Shown here piece after piece: positions 25,419 through 34,111 of a DNA stretch of 43,413 nucleotides. The stretch lies in assembly GCA_019636235.1 (NCBI GenBank), contig JAHBXW010000029.1, forward strand, positions 1-43,413. Reading direction: 5' to 3'. A model generated the notes under the pieces. It was not told the DNA's origin, made no database searches, and saw only the letters and a program-made list of their open reading frames with translations. A program made the position numbers and the translations under genes. Position 1 is the first letter of the stretch, and each line of letters opens with the position of its first letter. Origin of the DNA: Planctomyces sp. (GTDB lineage Bacteria; Planctomycetota; Planctomycetia; Planctomycetales; Planctomycetaceae).

Positions 25419-27131
25419 ATGAGCGGCATTCCCTGGCGCGCTGCGTTTCTGGCAGCCTGCTGCACCCTGCTGACGGCGCTTCCGGCGCGGGCCCAGTCGG
25501 CCAAACCCAATATCCTCGTGATCTTTGGGGACGACATCGGCATCTCCAATCTGAGCTGCTACAGCGATGGCCTGATGGGGTACGACACCCCCCACATCGA
25601 TCGCCTCGCGAATGAAGGGCTGCGCTTCCTGCATTACTACGGCGAGCAGTCCTGCACGGCCGGACGCGCCGCGTTCCTGACGGGCCAGCACGGCATCCGC
25701 ACCGGCCTCACCAAGGTCGGCTTTCCCGGCGCGCCGATGGGCATGAGCCAGCTCGATCCGTCCATCGGCGGCCTGCTGCGCAGCCTGGGCTACGCCACCG
25801 GCCAGTTCGGCAAGAACCATGTCGGCGACCGCAATCCAACGCTGCCCACCGTCAACGGCTTCGATGAGTTCTACGGCAACCTGTATCACCTGAACGCCGA
25901 GGAGGAGCCCGAGTTTCCCGATTATCCCAAGGATCCCGAGTACCTCACGAAGTTCGGGCCGCGCGGCGTCCTCGACTGCCGGGCCACCGACGTCGACGAC
26001 CCCGCCGAGGATCCCCGCTTCGGACGCGTCGGCAAACAGACGATCCGGGACACCGGACCGCTCACCCGCCAGCGCATGGAGACCATCGACGACGAGACCA
26101 GCGACCGCGCCATCGACTTCATGACGCGGCAGAAGGCCGCCGGCAAGCCCTTCTTCTGCTGGTTCAACTCGACCCGCATGCACCTGTTCACGCACGTGCG
26201 GAAGGAGCACCGGGGCCGGTACCAGCACGGCGACAGCGAGTACCTCGACGGGATGATCGAGCACGACGAGACGATCGGCAAGATCCTGAAGGCCCTGGAT
26301 GACCTGGGCGTCACGGAGAATACGATCGTGGTGTACTCCTCAGACAACGGGCCGCACATGAATACCTGGCCGGACGGCGCGATGACGCACTTCCGGTCGG
26401 AGAAGAACACGAACTGGGAGGGGGCCTTCCGAGTGCCGTGCCTTGTCCGCTGGCCTGGCAAGATCAAGGCGGGCGGCGTCACGAACCAGTTGATGAGCCA
26501 CAACGACTGGGTCCCCACATTGTGCGCGCTGGCGGGCGAGCCGGACATCATCGGCAAATGCCGGCAGGGCTACACGACCAGGGTTCAGGGCGCCGACATC
26601 ACTTACAAGGTGCACTTGGACGGGTTCGAGCAGTCGAAATTTCTGACGACGTTCGAAGGCACGGCCAATACGAACAACGACGTCAGGAGCGCCCGGGACC
26701 GGTTCTTCTATTCCGATGACGACGGCCTGCTCGTGGGCTATCGCAAGGGGCCTTACAAGTATGTCTTCTCCGAACAGCGCGCGCCCGGAACGATGCAGGT
26801 GTGGGCCGAGCCGTTCACGACGCTGCGGCTGCAGAAGATCTTCAATGTGTTTCAAGACCCGTTCGAGCGGGCGGACTTCACATCGAACTCCTTCTGGGAA
26901 TGGCAGCTCCGGCACGTGCAGACGATGTATGGCGTGATGGACGACGTGATGAAGTTCACGAAGACGTTCGAGGAATACCCGCCGCGGTCCTATCCGCCGA
27001 GCTTCAATCCGGCGAACATTATGGAGGAGGCCAAGCGCCGGCTCAAAGCGAAGCAGGCTTTGGAGCAGGCGTTCCCGATGCTCAAGGAGGGCCAGCCGAT
27101 GACCGGCGAAGGCGGGCAGCCCGCCCCCTGA
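25419..27131 (+). CDS. Secreted arylsulfatase-type sulfatase
   Basis: The 570-residue alkaline-phosphatase-superfamily enzyme should hydrolyse sulfate esters outside the cytoplasm. A signal peptide (1-25, ending ALPARA) is followed by PNILVIFGDDIG with the calcium-binding aspartates D38 and D39. The formylglycine site is C79 in CTAGR (C-x-A-x-R type), followed by AAFLTGQ. SSDNGPH supplies D309 and N310. Conversion of C79 needs a maturase not seen in this window. Sulfatases are greatly expanded in planctomycetes, where they attack sulfated polysaccharides; the substrate of this one is unknown. The family length is normal. A strong terminator follows at 27184. The upstream region carries a candidate extended -10 promoter. 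Confidence 0.95.
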   Translation: MSGIPWRAAFLAACCTLLTALPARAQSAKPNILVIFGDDIGISNLSCYSDGLMGYDTPHIDRLANEGLRFLHYYGEQSCTAGRAAFLTGQHGIRTGLTKVGFPGAPMGMSQLDPSIGGLLRSLGYATGQFGKNHVGDRNPTLPTVNGFDEFYGNLYHLNAEEEPEFPDYPKDPEYLTKFGPRGVLDCRATDVDDPAEDPRFGRVGKQTIRDTGPLTRQRMETIDDETSDRAIDFMTRQKAAGKPFFCWFNSTRMHLFTHVRKEHRGRYQHGDSEYLDGMIEHDETIGKILKALDDLGVTENTIVVYSSDNGPHMNTWPDGAMTHFRSEKNTNWEGAFRVPCLVRWPGKIKAGGVTNQLMSHNDWVPTLCALAGEPDIIGKCRQGYTTRVQGADITYKVHLDGFEQSKFLTTFEGTANTNNDVRSARDRFFYSDDDGLLVGYRKGPYKYVFSEQRAPGTMQVWAEPFTTLRLQKIFNVFQDPFERADFTSNSFWEWQLRHVQTMYGVMDDVMKFTKTFEEYPPRSYPPSFNPANIMEEAKRRLKAKQALEQAFPMLKEGQPMTGEGGQPAP

Positions 27132-27183
27132 TGCGGCACTGTTGCCCAGCCGGGCTCCGGTTGGCTGAATTGGATGATTGCGC

Positions 27184-27219
27184 GCGGGGCGGCCCCGAAC
27201 AGGCCGCCCCGCTTTGTGT
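27184..27219 (+). terminator. Rho-independent terminator of the sulfatase gene
   Basis: GCGGGGCGGCC (27184-27194) and GGCCGCCCCGC (27202-27212) form a perfect 11-bp stem with a 7-base loop, followed by TTTGTGT. It lies about 50 bases after the sulfatase stop codon and before the HAD gene, which therefore probably has its own promoter or relies on read-through. Confidence 0.8.
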
Positions 27220-27256
27220 CCTGTCGGGAATCCCCCTGGATGCGGAAGCCCCCGCC

Positions 27257-28243
27257 ATGAAGATCCGCAGCTTCGCGTTCGTCGTCGCGTTCGCCGGGAT
27301 CATCGCCCGGGCGGCCGCAGCAGATCCGCTTCCCTCGTGGAATGACGCCGCGCCCCGCCAGGCCGTCCTCGACTTCGTCGCCCGCGTCACGACCGAAAAC
27401 GGCCCCGATTTCCTCCCCCCCGAACAGCGCATCGCCGTCTTCGACAACGATGGCACCCTCTGGGCCGAACAACCCGCCTACGTCCAGCTCGCGTTCGCCG
27501 TCGATCGCATCCGCGCGCTGGCCCCTCAGCATCCCGAATGGGCGGACCAGCAGCCGTTCCAGGCGATCCTCGCGGGCGACCTCAAGACGGCGCTCGCCTC
27601 CGGCGAAAAAGGCATCGCCGAAATCCTGGCGGCCACGCATGCCGGGATGACGACGGAGGAGTTCGAGCGAATCGTCGCCGACTGGATCGCTGCCGCCCGC
27701 CACCCGCAGACGGGACGGCTGTACACCGACATGGTCTACCAGCCGATGCTGGAACTCCTCGCGCACCTCAGGGCCAACGGCTTCAGGACCTACATCGTTT
27801 CGGGAGGCGGGACTGAGTTCATGCGCCCCTGGACCGAACGAATCTATGGCATCCCCCCCGAGCAGGTCGTCGGCAGCCGCGGCAAGCTGAAGTTCGAGCT
27901 GCGCGACGGCGCGCCCGTTCTGCTGAAACTGCCCGAGGTCGACCACATCGACGACGGCCCCGGCAAGCCGGTCGGCATCCAGCAGATGATCGGCCGCCGC
28001 CCCGTGCTGGCCTGCGGCAATTCGGACGGCGACCTGCAGATGCTGGAGTGGACGACGGCGGGGGAGGGTCCGCGTTTCGGGCTGGTCGTGCATCACACTG
28101 ACGCTGAGCGCGAGTTTGCGTACGATCGCGCGTCGTCCGTCGGGCGGCTGGACAAGGCGCTCGATGCGGCGGGCGAACACGGCTGGACCGTCATCGACAT
28201 GCGCCGGGACTGGAACCGCGTCTATCCGACGGCGGCTGATTGA
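27257..28243 (+). CDS. Exported HAD-superfamily phosphatase (phosphoserine-phosphatase-like)
   Basis: The 328-residue protein has a hydrophobic N-terminal signal segment (about residues 4-20, ending ARAAAA). The HAD motif I is FDNDGTLW, with nucleophile D63 and general acid D65. Motif II is in IVSGGG with its serine. The late motif GNSDGD has D257 and D259, which bind magnesium. A helical cap of about 100 residues lies between motifs I and II. It resembles phosphoserine-phosphatase-like HAD enzymes, but an exported location argues against serine biosynthesis and for a scavenging phosphatase. ATG 27257 gives the signal peptide directly; the frame is open further upstream only through the sulfatase gene. 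Confidence 0.88.
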   Translation: MKIRSFAFVVAFAGIIARAAAADPLPSWNDAAPRQAVLDFVARVTTENGPDFLPPEQRIAVFDNDGTLWAEQPAYVQLAFAVDRIRALAPQHPEWADQQPFQAILAGDLKTALASGEKGIAEILAATHAGMTTEEFERIVADWIAAARHPQTGRLYTDMVYQPMLELLAHLRANGFRTYIVSGGGTEFMRPWTERIYGIPPEQVVGSRGKLKFELRDGAPVLLKLPEVDHIDDGPGKPVGIQQMIGRRPVLACGNSDGDLQMLEWTTAGEGPRFGLVVHHTDAEREFAYDRASSVGRLDKALDAAGEHGWTVIDMRRDWNRVYPTAAD

Positions 28244-28388
28244 GCGCCTGGCTGCGCATGAACGCGACGACTGATGCGCTTGTCATTGCGTTTCGCGGTG
28301 AGCCGCTGATCCGGCCGTTCCGGTACGCGGCGACGCGGGCCGCAACGTTGATCCAGCGGCAGCGGCCTGAGGGCGACTGATCTCCGCC

Positions 28389-28504
28389 GCGGTCGATTTC
28401 TGCGGCCCCTCCCGTCGGCCGACTGGTATAATCCCGACGGTCGGCCTGCGCGCCGGACGAGCCATTAGCAACGCTGCGTTCCCCCGCGGCGAGGAATCCC
28501 CCGT
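28389..28504 (+). repeat. 118-bp dispersed element with TATAAT, copy B
   Basis: This copy matches 24978-25095 and ends directly before the ATG at 28506. It contains GTCGGCCGAC (28414-28423), TGGTATAAT (28424-28432), the second arm GTCGGCC, and near its end GAGGAA as ribosome-binding site. Here it looks like a complete promoter-plus-leader unit. Confidence 0.85.
28424..28432 (+). promoter_or_regulatory. Extended -10 promoter of the MIP18-family gene
   Basis: TGGTATAAT is a perfect extended -10, giving a leader of about 65-70 bases to ATG 28506. The surrounding inverted-repeat arms (GGCCGAC/GTCGGCC) could serve as an operator or form a hairpin. Confidence 0.5.
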
Positions 28505-28505
28505 C

Positions 28506-28973
28506 ATGACCGAAAAGAATCCTGCCGCCATCGACACCGTCATCATGCCGGCCGACCTCGAATCGCAGCAGCCGAACAGCGCCGAGGCGGCGGAGGCTGC
28601 GGCCGCATCGACGCCGGCTCCCGGCCCCGTCCATACCGGACTCGCGGGCGATCCCGCTGAGCTGCCCCCTCCGCCGACCGATGAGACGGTGATGATCGAT
28701 GCGCTCAAGGAGGTCATCGACCCGGAGCTGATGATCAACATCGTGGACCTGGGCCTGGTGTACAACATCACGCTCGACGAACGGACGGTCCATGTGGAAA
28801 TGACGCTGACCAGCCCGGCCTGCCCGGCGGGTCCGCAGATCGTGCAGCAGGCCAAGATGTCGCTGGAACGGGTCCCGGGAATTCAACAGGCGAACATCCG
28901 AATGGTGATGAGTCCGCCCTGGACTCCCGCGCGAATGACCGACGAGGCCCGCGACCACCTGGGGATCTTCTGA
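28506..28973 (+). CDS. MIP18/DUF59 (SufT/PaaD-like) iron-sulfur assembly factor
   Basis: The 155-residue protein has an extended, acidic, proline/alanine-rich N-terminus (about 1-58) and then the DUF59 domain (about 60-150). The domain has the hallmark DPELMINIVDLGLVYNI and the cysteine C106 in TSPACPAGP, the conserved position linked to Fe-S cluster or metal handling in this family. Such proteins help mature Fe-S enzymes; the window encodes several large Fe-S proteins, but no direct link is visible. The length exceeds the usual 100-110 residues only through the N-terminal tail. It has its own promoter within the 118-bp element, with GAGGAA before the ATG. Confidence 0.88.
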   Translation: MTEKNPAAIDTVIMPADLESQQPNSAEAAEAAAASTPAPGPVHTGLAGDPAELPPPPTDETVMIDALKEVIDPELMINIVDLGLVYNITLDERTVHVEMTLTSPACPAGPQIVQQAKMSLERVPGIQQANIRMVMSPPWTPARMTDEARDHLGIF

Positions 28974-29010
28974 TGGCCGTTCGATCTCCCGCCGCGGGCC
29001 GGGGCGCGGC

Positions 29011-29016
29011 TATGAT
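29011..29016 (+). promoter_or_regulatory. Possible -10 box before murD
   Basis: TATGAT lies about 115 bases upstream of the chosen murD start in a GC-rich stretch. No matching -35 was found, so this is weak. Confidence 0.2.
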
Positions 29017-29130
29017 CCGCCCCGCGCGACGCTGCCGCAGGCACGCCGCGCCGCCGATGCTCGACGACTCGCCGCAGGCACGTCCCGTCGGCGCGACCGC
29101 GCCCGCCTGCCCGTCCCGTTCGATCCGCCT

Positions 29131-30600
29131 TTGTCCCCGCCCCCCGTCGCTTCGCCCCGCATCGACGCCCCCGGGGCGGGTTCGTTTCGCAACGCCCGCG
29201 TCACCGTCATGGGACTGGGCGCATTCGGCGGCGGCGAGGGCGTCGTCCGGTTTCTCTCCCAGCGCGGCGCACGGATCACGATCACCGATCTCCGCTCCGA
29301 GACCGACCTCGCGGACACGCTGGCGCGTCTCGACGACTGCCGGATCGAATCGCTGCAGCTCGGAGCGCATCACGAGCCCGCGTTTCGGGAAGCCGACCTG
29401 ATCGTGGTGAATCCCGCCGTGCCGCGCGGCAGCCCCTGGCTGGACATCGCCCGTGCCGCCGGCGTGCCGCTGACCAGCGAGATGAACCTGTTCGCCCAGC
29501 ATCATCGGGGACGGGTCGTGGCCGTCACCGGCAGCATCGGCAAATCGACGACCACCGCGCTGCTGCATGCGATGCTCGCCGCTTCCGGCCGCCGTGCTTG
29601 GCTGGGCGGGAACATCGGCGTCAGCCTGCTGCCCGTCGTCGACGACATCGAACCCGGCGACTGGGTCGTTCTGGAACTCAGCAGTTTTCAACTGACGGAC
29701 CTCGACCGCCTTCGATTCCGACCGGACGTAGCCGTCGTGACGAACCTGCGGCCGAATCATCTCGACTGGCATGCGTCGCTCGACGAGTACCGCCAGGCGA
29801 AACAGACGATTCTTCGCTGGCAGCAGCCGACCGATGTTGCCGTGCTGAACGCGGATGACGCCGATGTCGCGTCGTGGCCGGCAATCGGACGGAAGGCGTG
29901 GTTCGGACGGGAGGGGGCGACGGTCGCCGGCGCATCGACGGCGCGGGATGACTCGGCGCGCGTGCGGGGATCGCGACTTGTCGGCCGCGTCGCGGGACAG
30001 GACGTGGATCTCGACCTTCAGGATGGGTTCCGCCTGCCGGGCGAACATCATGCAATCAACGCGGCGGCGGCAACGGCGGCCGCGCTGACCATCGGCGCCG
30101 ACACGGCGGCGCTCCGTTCCGCACTTCGGGCCTTCGAAGGGCTGCCGCACCGGCTGCAGCGGATCGATGAACAGCGCGGGCGAGCGTTTTTCGACGACAG
30201 CAAGGCGACGACGCCGGATGCGGCGATCGCCGCGCTGCGGGCCTTCGAGGCACCCGTCATCCTGCTGGCCGGGGGCTACGATAAGCACGTCGACCTGTCG
30301 GATCTCGCGGACGCCATTGCGGAACGCGCGGCTGCGACGGCCCTGATGGGGCAGACGGCCGAGGCTCTTGACGCGCTACTGGCCGAACGGCGGACCGCCC
30401 GGGGGGAACCGCCGAAGCGACGCGTGTGTGCGACGTTCGAGGAAGCCTTCAGCTGGGGCGTGGACCAGTCATCGCCCGGAGATGTCGTTCTGCTGTCCCC
30501 CGGATGTGCGAGTTTCGGCTGGTTTCAGAACTACGTGGAGCGGGGCCGGGAGTTCGCGAGGCTGGCGCGGGAGTGGGGCGAGGGCCTCGGAGCCTCGTGA
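29131..30600 (+). CDS. murD: UDP-N-acetylmuramoyl-L-alanine--D-glutamate ligase
   Basis: The 489-residue cytoplasmic Mur ligase adds D-glutamate to UDP-MurNAc-L-Ala in peptidoglycan synthesis. The N-terminal Rossmann domain starts at VTVMGLGAFGGG. The ATP loop is GSIGKSTTT (134-142), a variant of the usual GTNGKST. LSSFQL, NHLDWH, GEHHAINAAAA and DDSKATTP (central and C-terminal domain motifs) all match MurD. The start is uncertain: no ATG or GTG lies in frame upstream of the first strand, and TTG 29131 is the nearest plausible start, without an obvious ribosome-binding site. The gene stands outside any division/cell-wall (dcw) cluster. Confidence 0.92.
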   Translation: MSPPPVASPRIDAPGAGSFRNARVTVMGLGAFGGGEGVVRFLSQRGARITITDLRSETDLADTLARLDDCRIESLQLGAHHEPAFREADLIVVNPAVPRGSPWLDIARAAGVPLTSEMNLFAQHHRGRVVAVTGSIGKSTTTALLHAMLAASGRRAWLGGNIGVSLLPVVDDIEPGDWVVLELSSFQLTDLDRLRFRPDVAVVTNLRPNHLDWHASLDEYRQAKQTILRWQQPTDVAVLNADDADVASWPAIGRKAWFGREGATVAGASTARDDSARVRGSRLVGRVAGQDVDLDLQDGFRLPGEHHAINAAAATAAALTIGADTAALRSALRAFEGLPHRLQRIDEQRGRAFFDDSKATTPDAAIAALRAFEAPVILLAGGYDKHVDLSDLADAIAERAAATALMGQTAEALDALLAERRTARGEPPKRRVCATFEEAFSWGVDQSSPGDVVLLSPGCASFGWFQNYVERGREFARLAREWGEGLGAS

Positions 30601-30662
30601 ACTGATCCTGAGTTGCGGGTAGAGTGCTGGCTGCTCCTGGTTCACTGGTCGCGGAGTCCGCC

Positions 30663-31529
30663 ATGTCGCCGCAGAAGTCGATGCTGGTTCGGTCGCCGTA
30701 CCCGGTCCTCGTGGCCTGTTGGCTGACAATGATCGCAGCGCCGCCGCCAGCACCGGCGCGGGGGGCCGATCAGCCGGTTCATCCGCTGGCGACCGACGTC
30801 CGCGAAAGAATTCGATTGGACGCCGAGGAGTCGGTCCGCGTATTGACGCTGCAACTCGAAACCGACCCGGCGAATGGACAGGCGCTGTCGCAGCGGGGGG
30901 ATGCGCTGTTCAGCCTGTCCCGTTTTGACGAAGCGGTCCGAGATTACAACGACATGGCCAATCGCGATCTGACGCTCGATCGCAGCCACTGGCGGCGGGG
31001 GATCGCCTGGTTCTACGCCGGCGACTATGAGGCGGCCGCGTCCCAATTCGAGCGGTATCACTCGTTCGACAATGTCGACCGGGAGAACGGCATCTGGCGA
31101 TATCTGTCGCAGGCGCGGAATTCCGACGTCGCGACAGCGCGGGCTGGCTTGCTGAAGTATGAGAAAGACGACCGCGAACCGTTCCCGGACGTGTTCCGGC
31201 TGTTCGCGGGGACGATCGAACCGGAGCAGGTGCTGACGCGGATCGACGAGGCGAAGCTCGGGGACTCCGAGCGTGAGGCGCGGCGGTTCTACGCGCAGCT
31301 GTACATCGGCCTGAACCACGCGGTCGAGAATCGCGATGACGAGGCGCTCCAGCACCTGGCCGAGGCGACGCGCAACACGTGGGCGCCGCGGGCGAGTTAC
31401 GGGCCGCGCTGGATGTGGCATGTCGGCCGCGTCCACTGGGAGCAACTCGCCGCCCGCGCGGCGGACGCAAGCCCGGCTGAGAACCGCAACCCGCCCGAGG
31501 ACGGCCGGGAATCACCCCGGCGGCCATGA
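30663..31529 (+). CDS. Secreted TPR-like protein, unknown function
   Basis: The 288-residue protein begins with a signal segment (about residues 9-35, hydrophobic VLVACWLTMIAAPP then ARGA). It continues with helical tetratricopeptide-like repeats, for example ALSQRGDALFSLSRFDEAVR and WFYAGDYEAAASQFERY. TPR repeats mediate protein contacts; a role like NlpI or other envelope scaffolds is possible but unproven. A positively charged, proline-rich tail closes the protein. ATG 30663 follows murD by about 60 bases. Its 3' end overlaps the convergent HIT gene by 18 bases. Confidence 0.78.
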   Translation: MSPQKSMLVRSPYPVLVACWLTMIAAPPPAPARGADQPVHPLATDVRERIRLDAEESVRVLTLQLETDPANGQALSQRGDALFSLSRFDEAVRDYNDMANRDLTLDRSHWRRGIAWFYAGDYEAAASQFERYHSFDNVDRENGIWRYLSQARNSDVATARAGLLKYEKDDREPFPDVFRLFAGTIEPEQVLTRIDEAKLGDSEREARRFYAQLYIGLNHAVENRDDEALQHLAEATRNTWAPRASYGPRWMWHVGRVHWEQLAARAADASPAENRNPPEDGRESPRRP

Positions 31530-31856
31530 CAGGGCGCGCTTGCCCAGCAGGTGGAAGTGCAGGTGCGGCACGGTCTGCCCGCCGTGCCCGCCCGTGTTGA
31601 GCACCGTTCGGAAACCGTTTGCCAGCCCCTGCTCCCGCGCCAGGTTTCGGACGACGAGCAGCAGATGGCCCAGGAGCGCGCCGTCCTCGTCCCCCGCGTC
31701 GGCGAGGGACGCGATCTCCTGCTTGGGGATCACGAGGATGTGCACGGGCGCCTGCGGGTTGATGTCGCGGAACGCGAGCGACAGGTCGTCCTCGTAGACG
31801 ATGTCGGCCGGAATCTCCCGGTCGATGATCCGTTTGAACAGAGTCTTGCCGGCCAT
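31512..31856 (-). CDS. HIT family protein (histidine triad nucleotide-binding, HinT-like)
   Basis: The 114-residue protein is a complete HINT-type nucleotide hydrolase, acting on nucleoside phosphoramidates such as AMP-lysine adducts. The N-terminus TLFKRIIDREIPADIVYEDD and LAFRDINPQAPVHILVIPK are diagnostic, as is the histidine triad HLHFH (H98, H100, H102). ATG 31856 is chosen because family members start a few residues before this motif; the frame continues open upstream without any family match. It overlaps the end of the TPR gene tail to tail and is divergent from the TadE-like gene. Confidence 0.95.
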   Translation of the reverse strand: MAGKTLFKRIIDREIPADIVYEDDLSLAFRDINPQAPVHILVIPKQEIASLADAGDEDGALLGHLLLVVRNLAREQGLANGFRTVLNTGGHGGQTVPHLHFHLLGKRALSWPPG

Positions 31857-32051
31857 GGGGGACCTTCTGCAGAAAAAATCGGTGAGGCGGACATTCCGGC
31901 AGGCGCGGCAGAGCCGACGCCGGATGGCGTCCAGTCGCACAGTTTTTTGGCAGACCGGACGCCGTTCGGCAACCGCCATGTATGGTTGTCCTGGAAGGGA
32001 GTCGGCGAGTGTCGCGGGCTGCGACGGTCCCTCTTGCTCAACGGGTTCGCC

Positions 32052-32462
32052 ATGCGGATGACAGGTCCTGTCCCAGTCGGCCGGCGCCGCGGATCGCTGC
32101 TGGTGGAGACTTTTCTCCTGCTTCCCGTGATCGCCGCCCTGTCGCTGGGGGCGGTGGAGTTTTCCCAGGGGCTGTCGATCGGTCGGGAGTTCGCTGAGGC
32201 GGCCCGAAGAGGAGCGGAGCGGGGTCTGGAGACGGGGGGCGCGGGGGATGCCATTGCCGCATCGGTTCGGGATGAGCTGGCCGCGGCGCTGCGGATCGAT
32301 GCACAGAACGTCCGTGTCGACGTTCTGCAGGCGGGGGGCGGCGAGGGCGGCCTGGCCTGGCGAATCGACGCCTCCGTCGCCAGCCGCAGCGTGGGACTGA
32401 TCTCCCAGCATTTCGCGCCGGAAGCGGTCCTGCGCATCGAGTTTGACGTCGTCCCCCGCTGA
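32052..32462 (+). CDS. TadE-like pilus-assembly protein
   Basis: The 136-residue protein has a short basic leader, then the TadE-type N-terminal segment RRGSLLVETFLLLPVIAAL with the hydrophobic helix (about residues 14-34). FAEAARRGAERG follows, and then a beta-rich domain. TadE proteins are minor pilin-like components of tight-adherence (Flp) pili. No other tad gene is in the window, so it is either a scattered component or a related stand-alone pseudopilin. ATG 32052 immediately precedes the leader; earlier in-frame starts would give an unrelated charged extension. Confidence 0.75.
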   Translation: MRMTGPVPVGRRRGSLLVETFLLLPVIAALSLGAVEFSQGLSIGREFAEAARRGAERGLETGGAGDAIAASVRDELAAALRIDAQNVRVDVLQAGGGEGGLAWRIDASVASRSVGLISQHFAPEAVLRIEFDVVPR

Positions 32463-32548
32463 GCGGGTTCGCGCGACGGCCAGCGACGGGCTGTTGCGGT
32501 TTCCGATCGCGGTCTGGCGGACCTGGCCGCCAATGCGGTCGACCAACT

Positions 32549-34111
32549 CTACTGCTCGGCCAGCGAATACGTCCGTTTGACTTTGGCATCGGCGTCGCTG
32601 CCCGTGCGGGTCAGCTCGACGACCATCGCCTGCGGCCTGTAGATCCAGAGTTCGGAGACGCCCCCCTTGGCCGCCTGCCGGACGACTGACGACGGCCGAT
32701 TGCCCAGCGCCGCCCGCACCTCCCGCCCCGTCATGCCCGTTAGCACGCGACCCTCGCGGATCGCCAGATCGACCCGGCTTTCCGGTTCGACGGGCGCCTC
32801 CGACTGCGGCGTCCAGTGCCCGTTCGTCAGCACATAGTCCCGCGATTGAAACCAGTCTGCCGGCTCGGGCGCCTGCGGGTTCTTGTCGTAAGCCTCCTGA
32901 TACAGCGCCGCCGCCGTCCGCTCGTCATTGAGCATGGCGATGTAGTCATCTCCCAGCTCCATCAGCCCCCGGGGGCCCTCCGCGCGGCGGGCCGCTTCCT
33001 GCGCCTTCAGCCACTCCTGCTGAACGCGGCGCCCGTCGTCGCCGCGCTGCTGGACCTGGAACCGCGTGGCCAGCTTCGTCAGTTCATCGCGGGTCAGTTG
33101 CGTGACGCGGGACGAAAGATAGTCAACTTCGCGGCGGCGGTATTCGGCCGCGACGTCGTCCAGCTCGGGCAGCTGCTGCAGAATGCGCGTGGCGATGGCG
33201 TCGCCGTTTCGCCCGCTGGGAATCGCGTCCCGTTCAATGCGGGCCAGCAGCACCTGGGCATACAGCGCGCGGTGCAGTTTCTTTCGAACGGCCGCATCCG
33301 CCGCGACATAAGTCGTCTGCGGATCGGCGAGGTAGGTTCGACGCAGCTCGGCATCCTCCGGTTTGAGCGGATCGTTCGCCCCGGGCAACATCCGCAGAAT
33401 CCGGTTCACCAGCACGGAATCGTCCGGCCGGGCCTCGCGCCGCAGCTTCGCGAAGTCGAGCCGGCAGGCCTCATGGATGAATCGCCAGGCGACCGTATCC
33501 TCGGCGCCGAACTGGCCAGCCCGTTTCGCCAGTTCCAGCAGCCCGTCGCGGTCGTCGCCGCGAAGCTTGCGATACTCGGTCATCAGCCCCAGTTCGTGAA
33601 ACTCCGCCGCCTTGTTGACGAGTTCAGGGTCCTGATAGAAGGCGCCGCGCGACGCCGCCCAGTCGGCCAGCCGATGCCAGTCCTCGGCGCGGCTGGTGTC
33701 GATCCGCGTCCGTTGCGCCGCGAGCGTCGCCAGATCGTTGCCGCGAGCCTTCGCCTCGGTGACCTTGAAGTACAGCTTGCCGTCTTCGAGCGCCAGCCCG
33801 CCGCGCACCTCCGCCACGATTGTGCTCCGCGGAAGCGCCGGCAGCTCCGGCGCCATCCGAAACTCGAGCTCGCACCGCTTGAACCGGAGTTGCGGCGGGT
33901 TGATGACGGCCAGCCGCCCTTCAACGCGGAAATCCGCCCCGATCAGTTCGTTCCAGCGCGCCTTCCGCTCGAGAAACTGTTCGATCGATTCGACATCCTT
34001 GTCCTGCGCCAGCGCGGGGCGGCCAGGCACGGCGGCGACCAGCGCGACGCAGGCGCAGATCGCCCGCAGCGCGGTGCGAAGTCGGAGAGCAGTGAAGAGC
34101 GTGCGGGACAT
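32549..34111 (-). CDS. Secreted protein of unknown function (520 aa)
   Basis: A signal peptide (about residues 10-36, ending PALAQ) precedes a largely helical, charged protein. It has LERKARWNELIGADFRVEG near the start, a beta segment LRFKRCELEF, and a long helical middle (about 140-420) that may contain degenerate TPR-like repeats (EDWHRLADWAASRGAFYQD and similar). The last about 90 residues contain LTGMTGREVRAALGNRPSSV, which resembles SmpA/OmlA-like outer-membrane-protein assembly domains, where a small two-helix unit has this G-x-T-x-x-x-V pattern. That resemblance is suggestive only. Its ATG overlaps the stop of the upstream gene by one base (TGATG), so the two are translated together. 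Confidence 0.72.
   Translation of the reverse strand: MSRTLFTALRLRTALRAICACVALVAAVPGRPALAQDKDVESIEQFLERKARWNELIGADFRVEGRLAVINPPQLRFKRCELEFRMAPELPALPRSTIVAEVRGGLALEDGKLYFKVTEAKARGNDLATLAAQRTRIDTSRAEDWHRLADWAASRGAFYQDPELVNKAAEFHELGLMTEYRKLRGDDRDGLLELAKRAGQFGAEDTVAWRFIHEACRLDFAKLRREARPDDSVLVNRILRMLPGANDPLKPEDAELRRTYLADPQTTYVAADAAVRKKLHRALYAQVLLARIERDAIPSGRNGDAIATRILQQLPELDDVAAEYRRREVDYLSSRVTQLTRDELTKLATRFQVQQRGDDGRRVQQEWLKAQEAARRAEGPRGLMELGDDYIAMLNDERTAAALYQEAYDKNPQAPEPADWFQSRDYVLTNGHWTPQSEAPVEPESRVDLAIREGRVLTGMTGREVRAALGNRPSSVVRQAAKGGVSELWIYRPQAMVVELTRTGSDADAKVKRTYSLAEQ

Noticed and set aside
24978-28504. The two 118-bp copies considered as ends of a composite transposon enclosing the sulfatase and HAD genes
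   Set aside because: They are direct repeats without a transposase, and copy B functions naturally as a promoter and leader; no target-site duplication was seen.
28973-29401. Frame starting with ATG overlapping the stop of the MIP18-family gene
   Set aside because: It runs in a different frame from murD through the murD N-terminal domain and encodes arginine/proline-rich sequence with no motif.
28768-30288. 506-codon minus-strand frame opposite murD
   Set aside because: Low-complexity arginine-rich translation; MurD motifs are on the plus strand.
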